5,547 bases of DNA from Litoreibacter sp. (GTDB lineage Bacteria > Pseudomonadota > Alphaproteobacteria > Rhodobacterales > Rhodobacteraceae), in NCBI GenBank assembly GCA_013042765.1, contig JABDPP010000388.1, positions 1 through 5,547 of the forward strand. The letters are read 5' to 3'. The notes below the pieces were generated by a model, which made no database searches, was not told the DNA's origin, and saw only the letters and a list, made by a program, of their open reading frames with translations. The position numbers and the translations under genes were made by a program. This document shows positions 1-5,547 of the stretch, one piece after another. Position 1 is the first letter of the stretch; every line of letters begins with the position of its first letter.

Positions 1-452
1 GCGATGAGGATACGCTTGCCGAACGGCTTTCCCGGCCGAAGGGTAAGATGAGTCAGGCGAATTTTTTGCGAAAAACAGTCAAGTTAGACCCTGTGAAGAT
101 CGCGCTGTTGCGGGAATTCGCGCGTCCGCTTCCCATGGAACCGGACAAACTTGCGGCCCTGATCAAGGGGCTTCGCATCCCCTATATCGGGGTGCGAGAC
201 ATGGATGAGGCGATTTCCACCGCTGGCGGGGTCACTTGGGACGCGGTCGACTCGGGGCTGATGCTCAAAGCGCGACCGGGGGTTTTTGTCGCCGGCGAAA
301 TGCTGGATTGGGAAGCGCCGACCGGTGGCTACCTGCTCAGTGCATGCTTTGCCACCGGGCGCTGGGCCGGGCGTCACGCCGCTGCGTGGCTTAACTCTGC
401 GATGCCGCCTGAAACGCGGGGCGCGCCTTCATCCGCTCGAAATAGGCGCTGA
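1..452 (+). CDS. HI0933-like / PP_4765-family FAD flavoprotein, C-terminal part (5' end outside window)
   Basis: This is the end of a larger protein. The frame is open from position 3 to the TGA at 450-452, giving 149 visible residues. The ATG at 48 is only an internal methionine, because the same frame continues upstream to the window edge without a stop. The clearest signature is the last part: a GGV segment, then a stretch reading [19 protein letters not shown] followed by [17 protein letters not shown]. This is the FAD-binding C-terminal motif of HI0933-like NAD(P)/FAD-dependent oxidoreductases, closest from memory to the uncharacterised PP_4765 (TIGR03862) group. A full family member has roughly 390-410 residues, so the N-terminal Rossmann dinucleotide-binding domain is off the left edge. 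The substrate is unknown for this group; a cytoplasmic redox enzyme is the most that can be said. The last 20 or so residues (positions about 390-449) are polar, Arg- and Pro-rich and lie antisense to the end of the neighbouring GST gene, so they may be a non-conserved extension. Confidence 0.85.
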   Translation, partial: DEDTLAERLSRPKGKMSQANFLRKTVKLDPVKIALLREFARPLPMEPDKLAALIKGLRIPYIGVRDMDEAISTAGGVTWDAVDSGLMLKARPGVFVAGEMLDWEAPTGGYLLSACFATGRWAGRHAAAWLNSAMPPETRGAPSSARNRR

Positions 453-978
453 GCCGCGGATCTGAGATCCCGAACTTGGCGTTTATCGCCCAACTCAGGC
501 AGTGGGTCAGGATGATGTCGGGTACGGTCATCTCCTCGCCCATTGCGAAGGGCGCGTCCCCGATCCGCTGGGCCAGCGCCGCCTCGGACCGTGCCAGCTC
601 CCATTTCAGGCTGTCTTTGATCTCCGGAAGCCGCTTCTCCTCCGGCAGAATGAAACTGTGGCGGGCCGCTGTCCACAGGACGGCGTCGAACTCGTCCAGA
701 ACTGTATGGGTTATCGCGTCTTGCCGTGCGCGCGCCACTGTGCCTGCAGGGGAGGTGAACCGGCCATGCTTGTCGGCCAGATAAGTGATGATCGCAGTTG
801 AATCGGTCAGCGCATTTCCGTCTTCGAGAAGTGCGGGGATCTTGCCCGACGGATTATGGGCGCGGGCCGCGTCCGATCCCGGCAGGGCCGGGTCGTGTTC
901 ATAGTCGAGGCCGAGTTCTTCCAGCATCCACAAAACGCGAAACGCGCGGCTCCGGCCCGCTCCGATGACTTTGTACAT
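391..978 (-). CDS. Glutathione S-transferase family protein
   Basis: This is a complete 195-residue protein, slightly short of the usual 200-230 residues of bacterial GSTs. The N-terminal thioredoxin-like domain (about residues 1-75) starts with [20 protein letters not shown], carries the cis-proline loop NPSGKIPAL (Pro48) and the gamma-glutamyl binding pair Asp59-Ser60 in the segment DSTAIITYL. The remaining residues form the all-helical C-terminal domain, with a [13 protein letters not shown] segment matching the conserved N-capping/hydrophobic staple helix. Ser10 is the likeliest residue to contact the glutathione thiol, but this is inference. The family conjugates or reduces substrates with glutathione in the cytoplasm; the specific substrate cannot be read from the sequence. 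The ATG is supported by an AAGGAG Shine-Dalgarno site 8 nt upstream. The gene follows holA by 34 nt on the same strand, so it is probably the last gene of the operon. Its TAA stop at 391-393 lies inside the convergent flavoprotein gene. Confidence 0.9.
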   Translation of the reverse strand: MYKVIGAGRSRAFRVLWMLEELGLDYEHDPALPGSDAARAHNPSGKIPALLEDGNALTDSTAIITYLADKHGRFTSPAGTVARARQDAITHTVLDEFDAVLWTAARHSFILPEEKRLPEIKDSLKWELARSEAALAQRIGDAPFAMGEEMTVPDIILTHCLSWAINAKFGISDPRLSAYFERMKARPAFQAASQS

Positions 979-986
979 ATCCCTAT

Positions 987-992
987 CTCCTT
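987..992 (-). promoter_or_regulatory. Ribosome binding site of the GST gene
   Basis: The minus strand reads AAGGAG, 8 nt before the ATG at 976-978. It is the strongest Shine-Dalgarno match in the window and fixes this start. The rest of the 34-nt gap between holA and this gene shows no hairpin and no convincing promoter, which fits co-transcription from holA with independent translation initiation. Confidence 0.8.
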
Positions 993-1012
993 GAAGGTCG
1001 TGTTCTGAAGGC

Positions 1013-2035
1013 TCACTGCCGGTTCATCATGGACAACCGGATCATGGCCCGCTCCATCAGCGCCATCTGCGGCACGGGTTGGGAGGAACGCAACTGCAAA
1101 TCCGTATCCGTGAGAAGATGCAAAGCATCTTCAAGCTTGCGAACGCCCCATGCGCGGGCCTGCCGCGCCATCCTGTCCTTGCGCATGAACGGCACTGGGG
1201 GTCGCGCCCGGGCGAGGCCTGCCTCCGGCCCCTTCGGATCGCTGGCGGCGGTGTGAAGCTTGCGGAAATGCTGGGTCGCGCCAATGCAAAGGCGCACAGC
1301 CTGAATGCCTTGCCCTTCCAGTTTTGTCAGAATCGGCCCGACCTCTGCTGATCGCCCCTCGGCCACGATATCAAGCGCGTCGTCGATAATCGCTTCGCTG
1401 GTCAGGGGCGCACAGGCCGCTACATCCTCGGGGGTTACAGGCTCGGCATCGCGGTACTTGAACAGGCTAAGTTTTTCGACCGTCTGCCGGAAATCACCGG
1501 GGTCCAGAGCGCGGCCCAGATCCAGAAGATCGCCCATCGCATCCGCCGTCACATCCTTGAGGCCAGCCTTGGTGAGCGTGTCCTGAATCTCGTCCCGACC
1601 GGGCGGATCTGCATAAATCGCTGCGGCAAAGGCATTCTTGTGTCCCTCGAACAGCTTGCGTAGCGCGGATCGGGGCGTCAGCTGGCCGGCCGTAACCACC
1701 AGCGTTGCGTCACCTTCCTGCCAGTCCTCAAGCGCAGCCTGAATTGTCTTGGCAAGGCCATCTCCGGCGTCTTCCACGAAGGCCACCCGGTGTCCGGGGA
1801 AAAAACCTTGCGCCTTGATCGCATCCGCCAGCAGGACTGGGTCCTTGCGCAACTCGGAAGCGGGGATTCGTGTCAGGCGCATCTCCTCCTCTCCGGCCTC
1901 GCCGATCAGCGCGCTGATGACATCCTGACGTCGCAGGGCGATCCGCATCGCGTCGGGGCCGTAGATCAGGAGCCCCGTCCGCCGCGGGTCCGGCTTGGCA
2001 AAAAAAACACGCGCATCCCTTGCGTTCAGCTTCAT
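1013..2035 (-). CDS. holA: DNA polymerase III delta subunit
   Basis: This 340-residue protein has the usual length of bacterial delta subunits (about 330-345). Delta is the clamp-loader 'wrench': within the delta/tau-gamma/delta' complex it binds the beta sliding clamp and opens it so it can be placed on primed DNA in the cytoplasm. Visible hallmarks are the early segment GLLIYGPDAMR (residues 21-31), which sits where ATPases would have a P-loop but lacks GKT/S, as expected for the non-ATPase delta; GFFPGHRVAFVEDAGD (77-92), typical of the family's clamp-binding domain; and LTPRSALRKLFE (119-130). The C-terminal third is helical, as in the oligomerisation collar. The ATG lies 3 nt after the lptE stop with only a poor Shine-Dalgarno match, so translational coupling to lptE is likely. 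Ending is a TGA at 1013-1015. A T8 run covers codons 10-12 of the coding strand (positions 2000-2007). Confidence 0.95.
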   Translation of the reverse strand: MKLNARDARVFFAKPDPRRTGLLIYGPDAMRIALRRQDVISALIGEAGEEEMRLTRIPASELRKDPVLLADAIKAQGFFPGHRVAFVEDAGDGLAKTIQAALEDWQEGDATLVVTAGQLTPRSALRKLFEGHKNAFAAAIYADPPGRDEIQDTLTKAGLKDVTADAMGDLLDLGRALDPGDFRQTVEKLSLFKYRDAEPVTPEDVAACAPLTSEAIIDDALDIVAEGRSAEVGPILTKLEGQGIQAVRLCIGATQHFRKLHTAASDPKGPEAGLARARPPVPFMRKDRMARQARAWGVRKLEDALHLLTDTDLQLRSSQPVPQMALMERAMIRLSMMNRQ

Positions 2036-2038
2036 CGC

Positions 2039-2521
2039 CTAGAGCCGTTCAGAATTGAGCAGGAGCTGCGAGGTGATCTTGTCGGCAAGCGTCACCATCA
2101 GCCGTTCCTGCGCATCGCGTTCGGCCGTCAGGGTGGCGACGGGCTGCTCGGAGGCGGAATAGGAGGTGAAGCTGTTGACCTTGTCGGTCAGAACAATCTG
2201 GTTCGTCGTCAGGTCTCGCAACGCGTAAGATGCTGTTCCCAAAAGATTATACCGGCTGATCTCATTCGTTCCCGAAATCGCCAGACCTTCAGATTCCGTT
2301 TGAAGCAAGACACGAAGCTCATATCGCGCGGCCTCGCCAAACCCCAGACGATCCTCAAGGCGGGAGACGAGCGCATATTCATCGCGCGTTGTCGGCGGAT
2401 TGACCCGGATCGCGCCGCGCAGACCGTCCGCGGATCCTTCGGATTTGTAAACCGGCTCGAAGCCGCAGCCCGCAAGCGCGGCCAGAGAGATCAGGAAAAC
2501 TCTTCGGTCAAATGACGACAT
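2039..2521 (-). CDS. lptE: LPS-assembly outer-membrane lipoprotein LptE
   Basis: This 160-residue protein is a small lipoprotein. Its N-terminus has a short charged start (Asp5, Arg6, Arg7), a hydrophobic stretch [10 protein letters not shown] and the lipobox LAGC, so signal peptidase II would cut before Cys19; Gly20 at +2 gives no inner-membrane retention signal, so outer-membrane sorting is expected. Right after the cysteine comes GFEPVY, the sequence typical of alphaproteobacterial LptE (CGF-PVY). LptE plugs the LptD beta-barrel and helps place lipopolysaccharide in the outer leaflet of the outer membrane. Position between leuS and holA is the usual place of lptE in many proteobacteria and supports the name, since LptE sequences themselves are weakly conserved. 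The ATG overlaps the end of leuS by 14 nt and has no clear Shine-Dalgarno site, which points to translational coupling. The stop is TAG at 2039-2041. Confidence 0.92.
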   Translation of the reverse strand: MSSFDRRVFLISLAALAGCGFEPVYKSEGSADGLRGAIRVNPPTTRDEYALVSRLEDRLGFGEAARYELRVLLQTESEGLAISGTNEISRYNLLGTASYALRDLTTNQIVLTDKVNSFTSYSASEQPVATLTAERDAQERLMVTLADKITSQLLLNSERL

Positions 2522-5054
2522 TGATGATCCGGCCCGGCACGATGATCAGCTTCTTGGGCGCAGCTCCCGCCAGCGCCTTTTGAACAGCTTTGTCCGCGAG
2601 GGCCAGCTTTTCAACCTCTTCCTTCGGCAAATCCTTAGCGACCTGCAATTCGGAGCGGCGCTTGCCGTTGATCTGGATCGGCAAGGTCACCATGTCGTCG
2701 ACCAGAAGTGCCGGATCTGCCTTGGGCCAGGCTGCGTTCGCGATCAGGCCCTCGCCGTCGAGATGGGCCCAGACCTCTTCCGCCAGATGCGGGGTCATGG
2801 GCGACATTAACTGGGCCAGAACCTTGATCGCCTTGCGCTTGGCGCCGGGGCCAGCCTTGGATTTCTGGATCGTGTTGGCAAATTCGTAAAGCTTGGCGAC
2901 GGATTTGTTGAAGCCGAAAGTTTCGATTCCCATCGTCACTTCGTGGATCGCCTGCGCGGTCGCTTTTTCAAGCGCCGCGTTGGTATCGTCACCGTCTCCG
3001 AGGTCAGCCGCCAGACGCCAGACCCGGCCAAGGAATTTCCACGCCGCATCGGCGCCGGCGGCGGTCCATTCGACGTCGCGCTCGGGCGGCGAGTCGCTCA
3101 GTACGAACCAACGTGCCGTGTCGGCGCCGTACTGGTCAATGATATCGACAGGATCGACCACGTTCTTCTTCGATTTAGACATTTTGGCCGACGGGATGAT
3201 CGTCACCGGCTCGCCAGTCGCGATAACACGTGCACCGGTATCGGTGCGCTCGATCTCTTCGGGCAGATGGTAGACGGGACGATCGTTTTCGTCGCGTGTC
3301 AGGTAAATCTCATGCGTGACCATGCCTTGCGTGAACAGCGCATCGAAGGGCTCGACCGCCGTTTCGGGCAGGTGGCCCGTGATTTTCATCGCGCGGGCAA
3401 AGAAGCGCGAATAGAGCAGGTGCAGAATCGCGTGTTCTATGCCGCCGATATACTGGTCGACATTCATCCAGTATTTTGCGTCCTCCATCACCGTTGGCGT
3501 CTCGGCCCGCGGCGCGGTGAAACGGGCGAAATACCACGATGAATCGACGAAAGTGTCCATCGTATCGGTCTCGCGCCGGGCGGGCTTGCCGCAGGAGGGG
3601 CAAGGTGTGTCGCGCCAGGTCGGGTGGCGGTCCAGTGGGTTGCCTGGAATGTCGAAACTCACGTCATCGGGCAGGGCGACGGGCAGGTTTTCCTTTTTCT
3701 CCGGAACGATGCCGCATGCCTTGCAATGCACAACGGGGATTGGGCATCCCCAGTAGCGTTGGCGGCTCAGACCCCAGTCGCGCAGGCGGTAATTGGTGAC
3801 GCCATTGCCCCAGCCCCGCTGTTCGGCAAAATCGATGGTCGTGTCGATGGCTTCCTGACCGTTGGCCTCATCCAGACCGGCGAAATGGTCGATCCACTTT
3901 ACCACCTCGGTTTTAGGCGGAACGAAGGCTTCGTTCTCGACGGGCTTCGGATTGTCCAGCGCCAGGAAGGTGTCGATGACCGGCAGGTCGTATTTGCGGC
4001 AGAAATCGAGGTCGCGCTGGTCATGGGCAGGACAGGCAAAGATCGCACCAGTGCCGTAGTCCATCAGAATGAAATTCGCGACCCAGACCGGCAGTTCCCA
4101 GTCGGGGTTGAGCGGATGCTTCACCTTGATCCCGGTATCGAAACCGCGCTTCTCGGCCCTCTCCAGCGCTTCTTCCGACGTGCCGCTCTTGCGGATCTCC
4201 GCGTTGAAGGCGGCAAGCTCGGCATTCTCGGCTTCGAGCGCCTTGGACAGCGGATGATCGGGCGAGATGCCCACGAAAGACGCGCCCATCAAAGTATCCG
4301 GACGGGTCGTATAAACCTCGATCTCGTCGTGGCCGACAGAGGGGGTCGTCAGGTCAAACGAAAACTGCAAACCCCGTGATTTGCCGATCCAGTTGGCCTG
4401 CATCAGCTTCACTTTCTCCGGCCAGTTGTCGAGCCCGTCCAGAGCGTCAAGGAGCTCTTCGGCCATATCGGAGATTTTGAAGAACCACTGCGTCAGGTCG
4501 CGGCGTTCCACCGGTGCGCCCGAGCGCCAGCCCTTGCCGTCGATGACCTGCTCATTGGCCAGCACCGTCATGTCGACCGGGTCCCAGTTTACGGTGGCGT
4601 TCTTGCGGTAGACCAGACCGGCCTCCAGCATATCTAGGAACAGGGCCTGCTGCTGGCCGTAATATTCCGGATCGCAGGTTGCGAATTCACGGCTCCAGTC
4701 GATCGACAGTCCAAGCGGTTTCATCTGGTCGCGCATGTCCGCGATGTTGGAATAGGTCCAGTCTTTCGGGTGCCCGCCAGAGGCCATAGCCGCGTTTTCC
4801 GCGGGCATGCCGAACGCGTCCCAGCCCATCGGGTGCAGAACGCTGAACCCACAGGAGGATTTGTAGCGCGCGATCACATCGCCCATCGTGTAGTTACGAA
4901 CATGCCCGATATGAATCCGACCCGAAGGGTAGGGGAACATCTCAAGCACGTAGTATTTCGGCTTGCTCTCGTCGCGGGTGGCCAGAAACGTCTGGGCGTC
5001 CTCCCAGGCCTTTTGCCATTTCGGTTCCACGGTGCGGGCGTTGTAGCGAGACAT
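2508..5054 (-). CDS. leuS: Leucyl-tRNA synthetase
   Basis: This complete 848-residue class I synthetase charges tRNA-Leu with leucine using ATP in the cytoplasm; the length fits bacterial LeuRS (about 810-880). The catalytic Rossmann fold carries HIGH at residues 48-51 (DNA 4902-4913) and KMSKS at 624-628 (DNA 3171-3185). The CP1 editing domain lies at roughly 225-430, with the threonine-rich TTRPDT segment (249-254), GTGAIF (334-339) and HDQRD with the conserved Asp345 needed to hydrolyse mischarged tRNA, so proofreading looks intact. Four cysteines, Cys444/Cys447 and Cys485/Cys488, form a CxxC-CxxC zinc module. A leucine-specific insertion lies at about 570-622 before KMSKS. The anticodon-binding helical domain follows (about 690-790) and the C-terminal domain ends in [12 protein letters not shown], as is usual. 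The start is supported by AAGGAA 5 nt upstream. It is the first gene after the hairpin at 5076-5097, and its end overlaps lptE. Confidence 0.98.
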   Translation of the reverse strand: MSRYNARTVEPKWQKAWEDAQTFLATRDESKPKYYVLEMFPYPSGRIHIGHVRNYTMGDVIARYKSSCGFSVLHPMGWDAFGMPAENAAMASGGHPKDWTYSNIADMRDQMKPLGLSIDWSREFATCDPEYYGQQQALFLDMLEAGLVYRKNATVNWDPVDMTVLANEQVIDGKGWRSGAPVERRDLTQWFFKISDMAEELLDALDGLDNWPEKVKLMQANWIGKSRGLQFSFDLTTPSVGHDEIEVYTTRPDTLMGASFVGISPDHPLSKALEAENAELAAFNAEIRKSGTSEEALERAEKRGFDTGIKVKHPLNPDWELPVWVANFILMDYGTGAIFACPAHDQRDLDFCRKYDLPVIDTFLALDNPKPVENEAFVPPKTEVVKWIDHFAGLDEANGQEAIDTTIDFAEQRGWGNGVTNYRLRDWGLSRQRYWGCPIPVVHCKACGIVPEKKENLPVALPDDVSFDIPGNPLDRHPTWRDTPCPSCGKPARRETDTMDTFVDSSWYFARFTAPRAETPTVMEDAKYWMNVDQYIGGIEHAILHLLYSRFFARAMKITGHLPETAVEPFDALFTQGMVTHEIYLTRDENDRPVYHLPEEIERTDTGARVIATGEPVTIIPSAKMSKSKKNVVDPVDIIDQYGADTARWFVLSDSPPERDVEWTAAGADAAWKFLGRVWRLAADLGDGDDTNAALEKATAQAIHEVTMGIETFGFNKSVAKLYEFANTIQKSKAGPGAKRKAIKVLAQLMSPMTPHLAEEVWAHLDGEGLIANAAWPKADPALLVDDMVTLPIQINGKRRSELQVAKDLPKEEVEKLALADKAVQKALAGAAPKKLIIVPGRIINVVI

Positions 5055-5059
5055 TTGTG

Positions 5060-5065
5060 TTCCTT
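5060..5065 (-). promoter_or_regulatory. leuS: Ribosome binding site of leuS
   Basis: The minus strand reads AAGGAA with a 5-nt spacer (CACAA) before the leuS ATG at 5052-5054. It lies only 10 nt after the base of the hairpin at 5076-5097, so folding or ribosome occupancy here could affect both elements. Confidence 0.7.
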
Positions 5066-5100
5066 AAACGAAAGACGCCGGACAATTGTGTCCGGCGCTT
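5066..5100 (-). terminator. Terminator-like hairpin between the DUF3576 gene and leuS
   Basis: Read on the minus strand, the arm CGCCGGACA (5097-5089) and its perfect complement TGTCCGGCG (5084-5076) enclose the 4-nt loop CAAT. Three further pairs (AAG with CTT) extend the stem if one T at 5075 is bulged. The stem is followed directly by TCTTTCGTTT (5075-5066). A GC-rich 9-bp stem with a short loop and a U-rich, though interrupted, tail is the form of a Rho-independent terminator for transcription coming from the DUF3576 gene, which stops 30 nt earlier. In the plus direction the hairpin is followed by CTTCTCAT, a poorer tail, so the minus-strand reading is preferred. Because leuS starts 22 nt further on, partial termination or attenuation is as likely as complete termination. 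Confidence 0.7.
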
Positions 5101-5126
5101 CTCATACTGAGGCTGAAAGCCGGGGT

Positions 5127-5547
5127 CTAGAGTTTCGTGTCGCGAATACGGAGCTGCCGGGCGCGCGTCAGGATGGCATCTTCGACCGCCCGCACTGTTT
5201 CACGGTCCACAGCGCGACCGTTACGTGACTGAAGCGAGACTTTGAGCGAGCGCGCATCAAGGGCGGGGTCGGTGATGAACACCGTCGCGCGATAGCTGCG
5301 GTTGCCGCCCTGCGGTGTTCCGTAGCCCATTGAGATTGTGCCCGTGAACGGATCGGCCGCTTCGACCGGCATGAAGTTCAGCACATCAAGCGACGCGTTC
5401 CAGAGGTATTTGTTGACCTCAAGCGTGACGTTCGGGTCATCGCGGGTGTTGAACAGATCGAAGAAGGACGCGCGGTTCGGATCGTCGAGATTTTGTGCGC
5501 GACCGTCAGAATCCGGGCGCGCTGGCTCATCGGTTGGCGCTCCGCCG
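5127..5547 (-). CDS. DUF3576 domain protein, C-terminal part (5' end outside window)
   Basis: The frame ends at the TAG at 5127-5129 and stays open to the right edge, giving 139 visible residues. A GTG at 5382-5384 could be mistaken for a start, but the frame upstream of it encodes conserved-looking sequence (FFDLFNTRDDPNVTLEVNKY, then LWNASLDVLNFMPVEAADPF), so that GTG is an internal valine. The YLW-ASLD-L-FMP--ADPF block, the following TG-I pattern, the YRATVFI-D strand and the ending AILTRARQLRI match from memory the alphaproteobacterial DUF3576 family, often found just upstream of leuS. The first visible residues are Pro-, Asp- and Gly-rich and look like a disordered linker. Family members usually begin with a lipoprotein or secretion signal, which here would be off the edge, so an envelope location is plausible but not seen. 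No biochemical function is known to me. A terminator-like hairpin separates it from leuS. Confidence 0.85.
   Translation of the reverse strand, partial: GGAPTDEPARPDSDGRAQNLDDPNRASFFDLFNTRDDPNVTLEVNKYLWNASLDVLNFMPVEAADPFTGTISMGYGTPQGGNRSYRATVFITDPALDARSLKVSLQSRNGRAVDRETVRAVEDAILTRARQLRIRDTKL

Noticed and set aside
48..452. A self-contained 134-residue gene starting at the ATG at 48
   Set aside because: The frame is open to the left edge and the visible part is only the C-terminal portion of a larger flavoprotein; the ATG is internal.
458..470. Small inverted repeat GGATC-TGA-GATCC just after the flavoprotein stop, considered as a terminator
   Set aside because: The stem is only 5 bp, there is no T tract after it, and it lies in the coding sequence of the GST gene.
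1790..2515. A 241-residue open frame on the plus strand opposite holA and lptE
   Set aside because: It runs antisense across two well-supported genes, has no recognisable motif or ribosome site, and has the Arg/Gln/Gly-rich composition typical of antisense frames in GC-rich DNA.
3624..4379. A 251-residue open frame on the plus strand opposite the leuS editing domain
   Set aside because: It is fully antisense to conserved leuS sequence, including the editing motif, and shows no family signature; a shadow frame.
5055..5126. A T-box or leucine leader-peptide attenuator before leuS
   Set aside because: The 72-nt gap is too short for a T-box, and no small frame with a ribosome site and clustered leucine codons is present; only the single hairpin can be supported.
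5127..5384. A short 85-residue gene starting at the GTG at 5382-5384
   Set aside because: The same frame continues upstream to the window edge and encodes DUF3576-like residues, so the GTG is an internal valine codon of a longer, truncated gene.
1..5547. A mobile element, defence island or other novel accessory system
   Set aside because: All genes are housekeeping or common families in a familiar order, composition is even throughout, and no direct repeats, terminal inverted repeats, integrase, transposase or tRNA attachment site was seen.

Overview
The window reads as ordinary core chromosome of a GC-rich alphaproteobacterium, most likely of the Rhodobacterales (Roseobacter/Rhodobacter) type. 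The evidence is the gene set and order on the minus strand (a DUF3576 protein, leucyl-tRNA synthetase, the LPS-assembly lipoprotein LptE and the DNA polymerase III delta subunit), the protein sequences themselves and the high GC third-position use. The genus is inference; no rRNA or other taxonomic marker is present.

Layout from left to right: (1) positions 1-452, plus strand, hold the C-terminal 149 residues of a HI0933/PP_4765-type FAD flavoprotein whose start lies off the left edge. (2) Positions 391-978, minus strand, hold a complete glutathione S-transferase-like protein whose 3' end overlaps the flavoprotein tail to tail by 62 bp. (3) Positions 1013-2035, minus strand, hold holA. (4) Positions 2039-2521, minus strand, hold lptE. 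(5) Positions 2508-5054, minus strand, hold leuS. (6) Positions 5055-5126 are the only real gap; it contains a strong hairpin with a U-rich tail and then the leuS Shine-Dalgarno site. (7) Positions 5127-5547, minus strand, hold the C-terminal 139 residues of a DUF3576 protein whose start lies off the right edge.

Transcription of the minus-strand block runs right to left: DUF3576, hairpin, leuS, lptE, holA, gst. leuS and lptE overlap by 14 nt, lptE and holA are 3 nt apart, and gst follows holA after 34 nt with its own good ribosome binding site. This looks like one operon joining tRNA charging, outer-membrane LPS assembly and the replication clamp loader, with the GST as a loosely attached last gene. 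The products do not share a pathway; the link is probably growth-related co-expression.

I found no mobile element, CRISPR array, RNA gene, phage gene or defence system, and no sign of an undescribed system. The points most worth a second look are the terminator-like hairpin just before leuS, the convergent overlap at 391-452, and the uncharacterised DUF3576 gene beside an essential operon.
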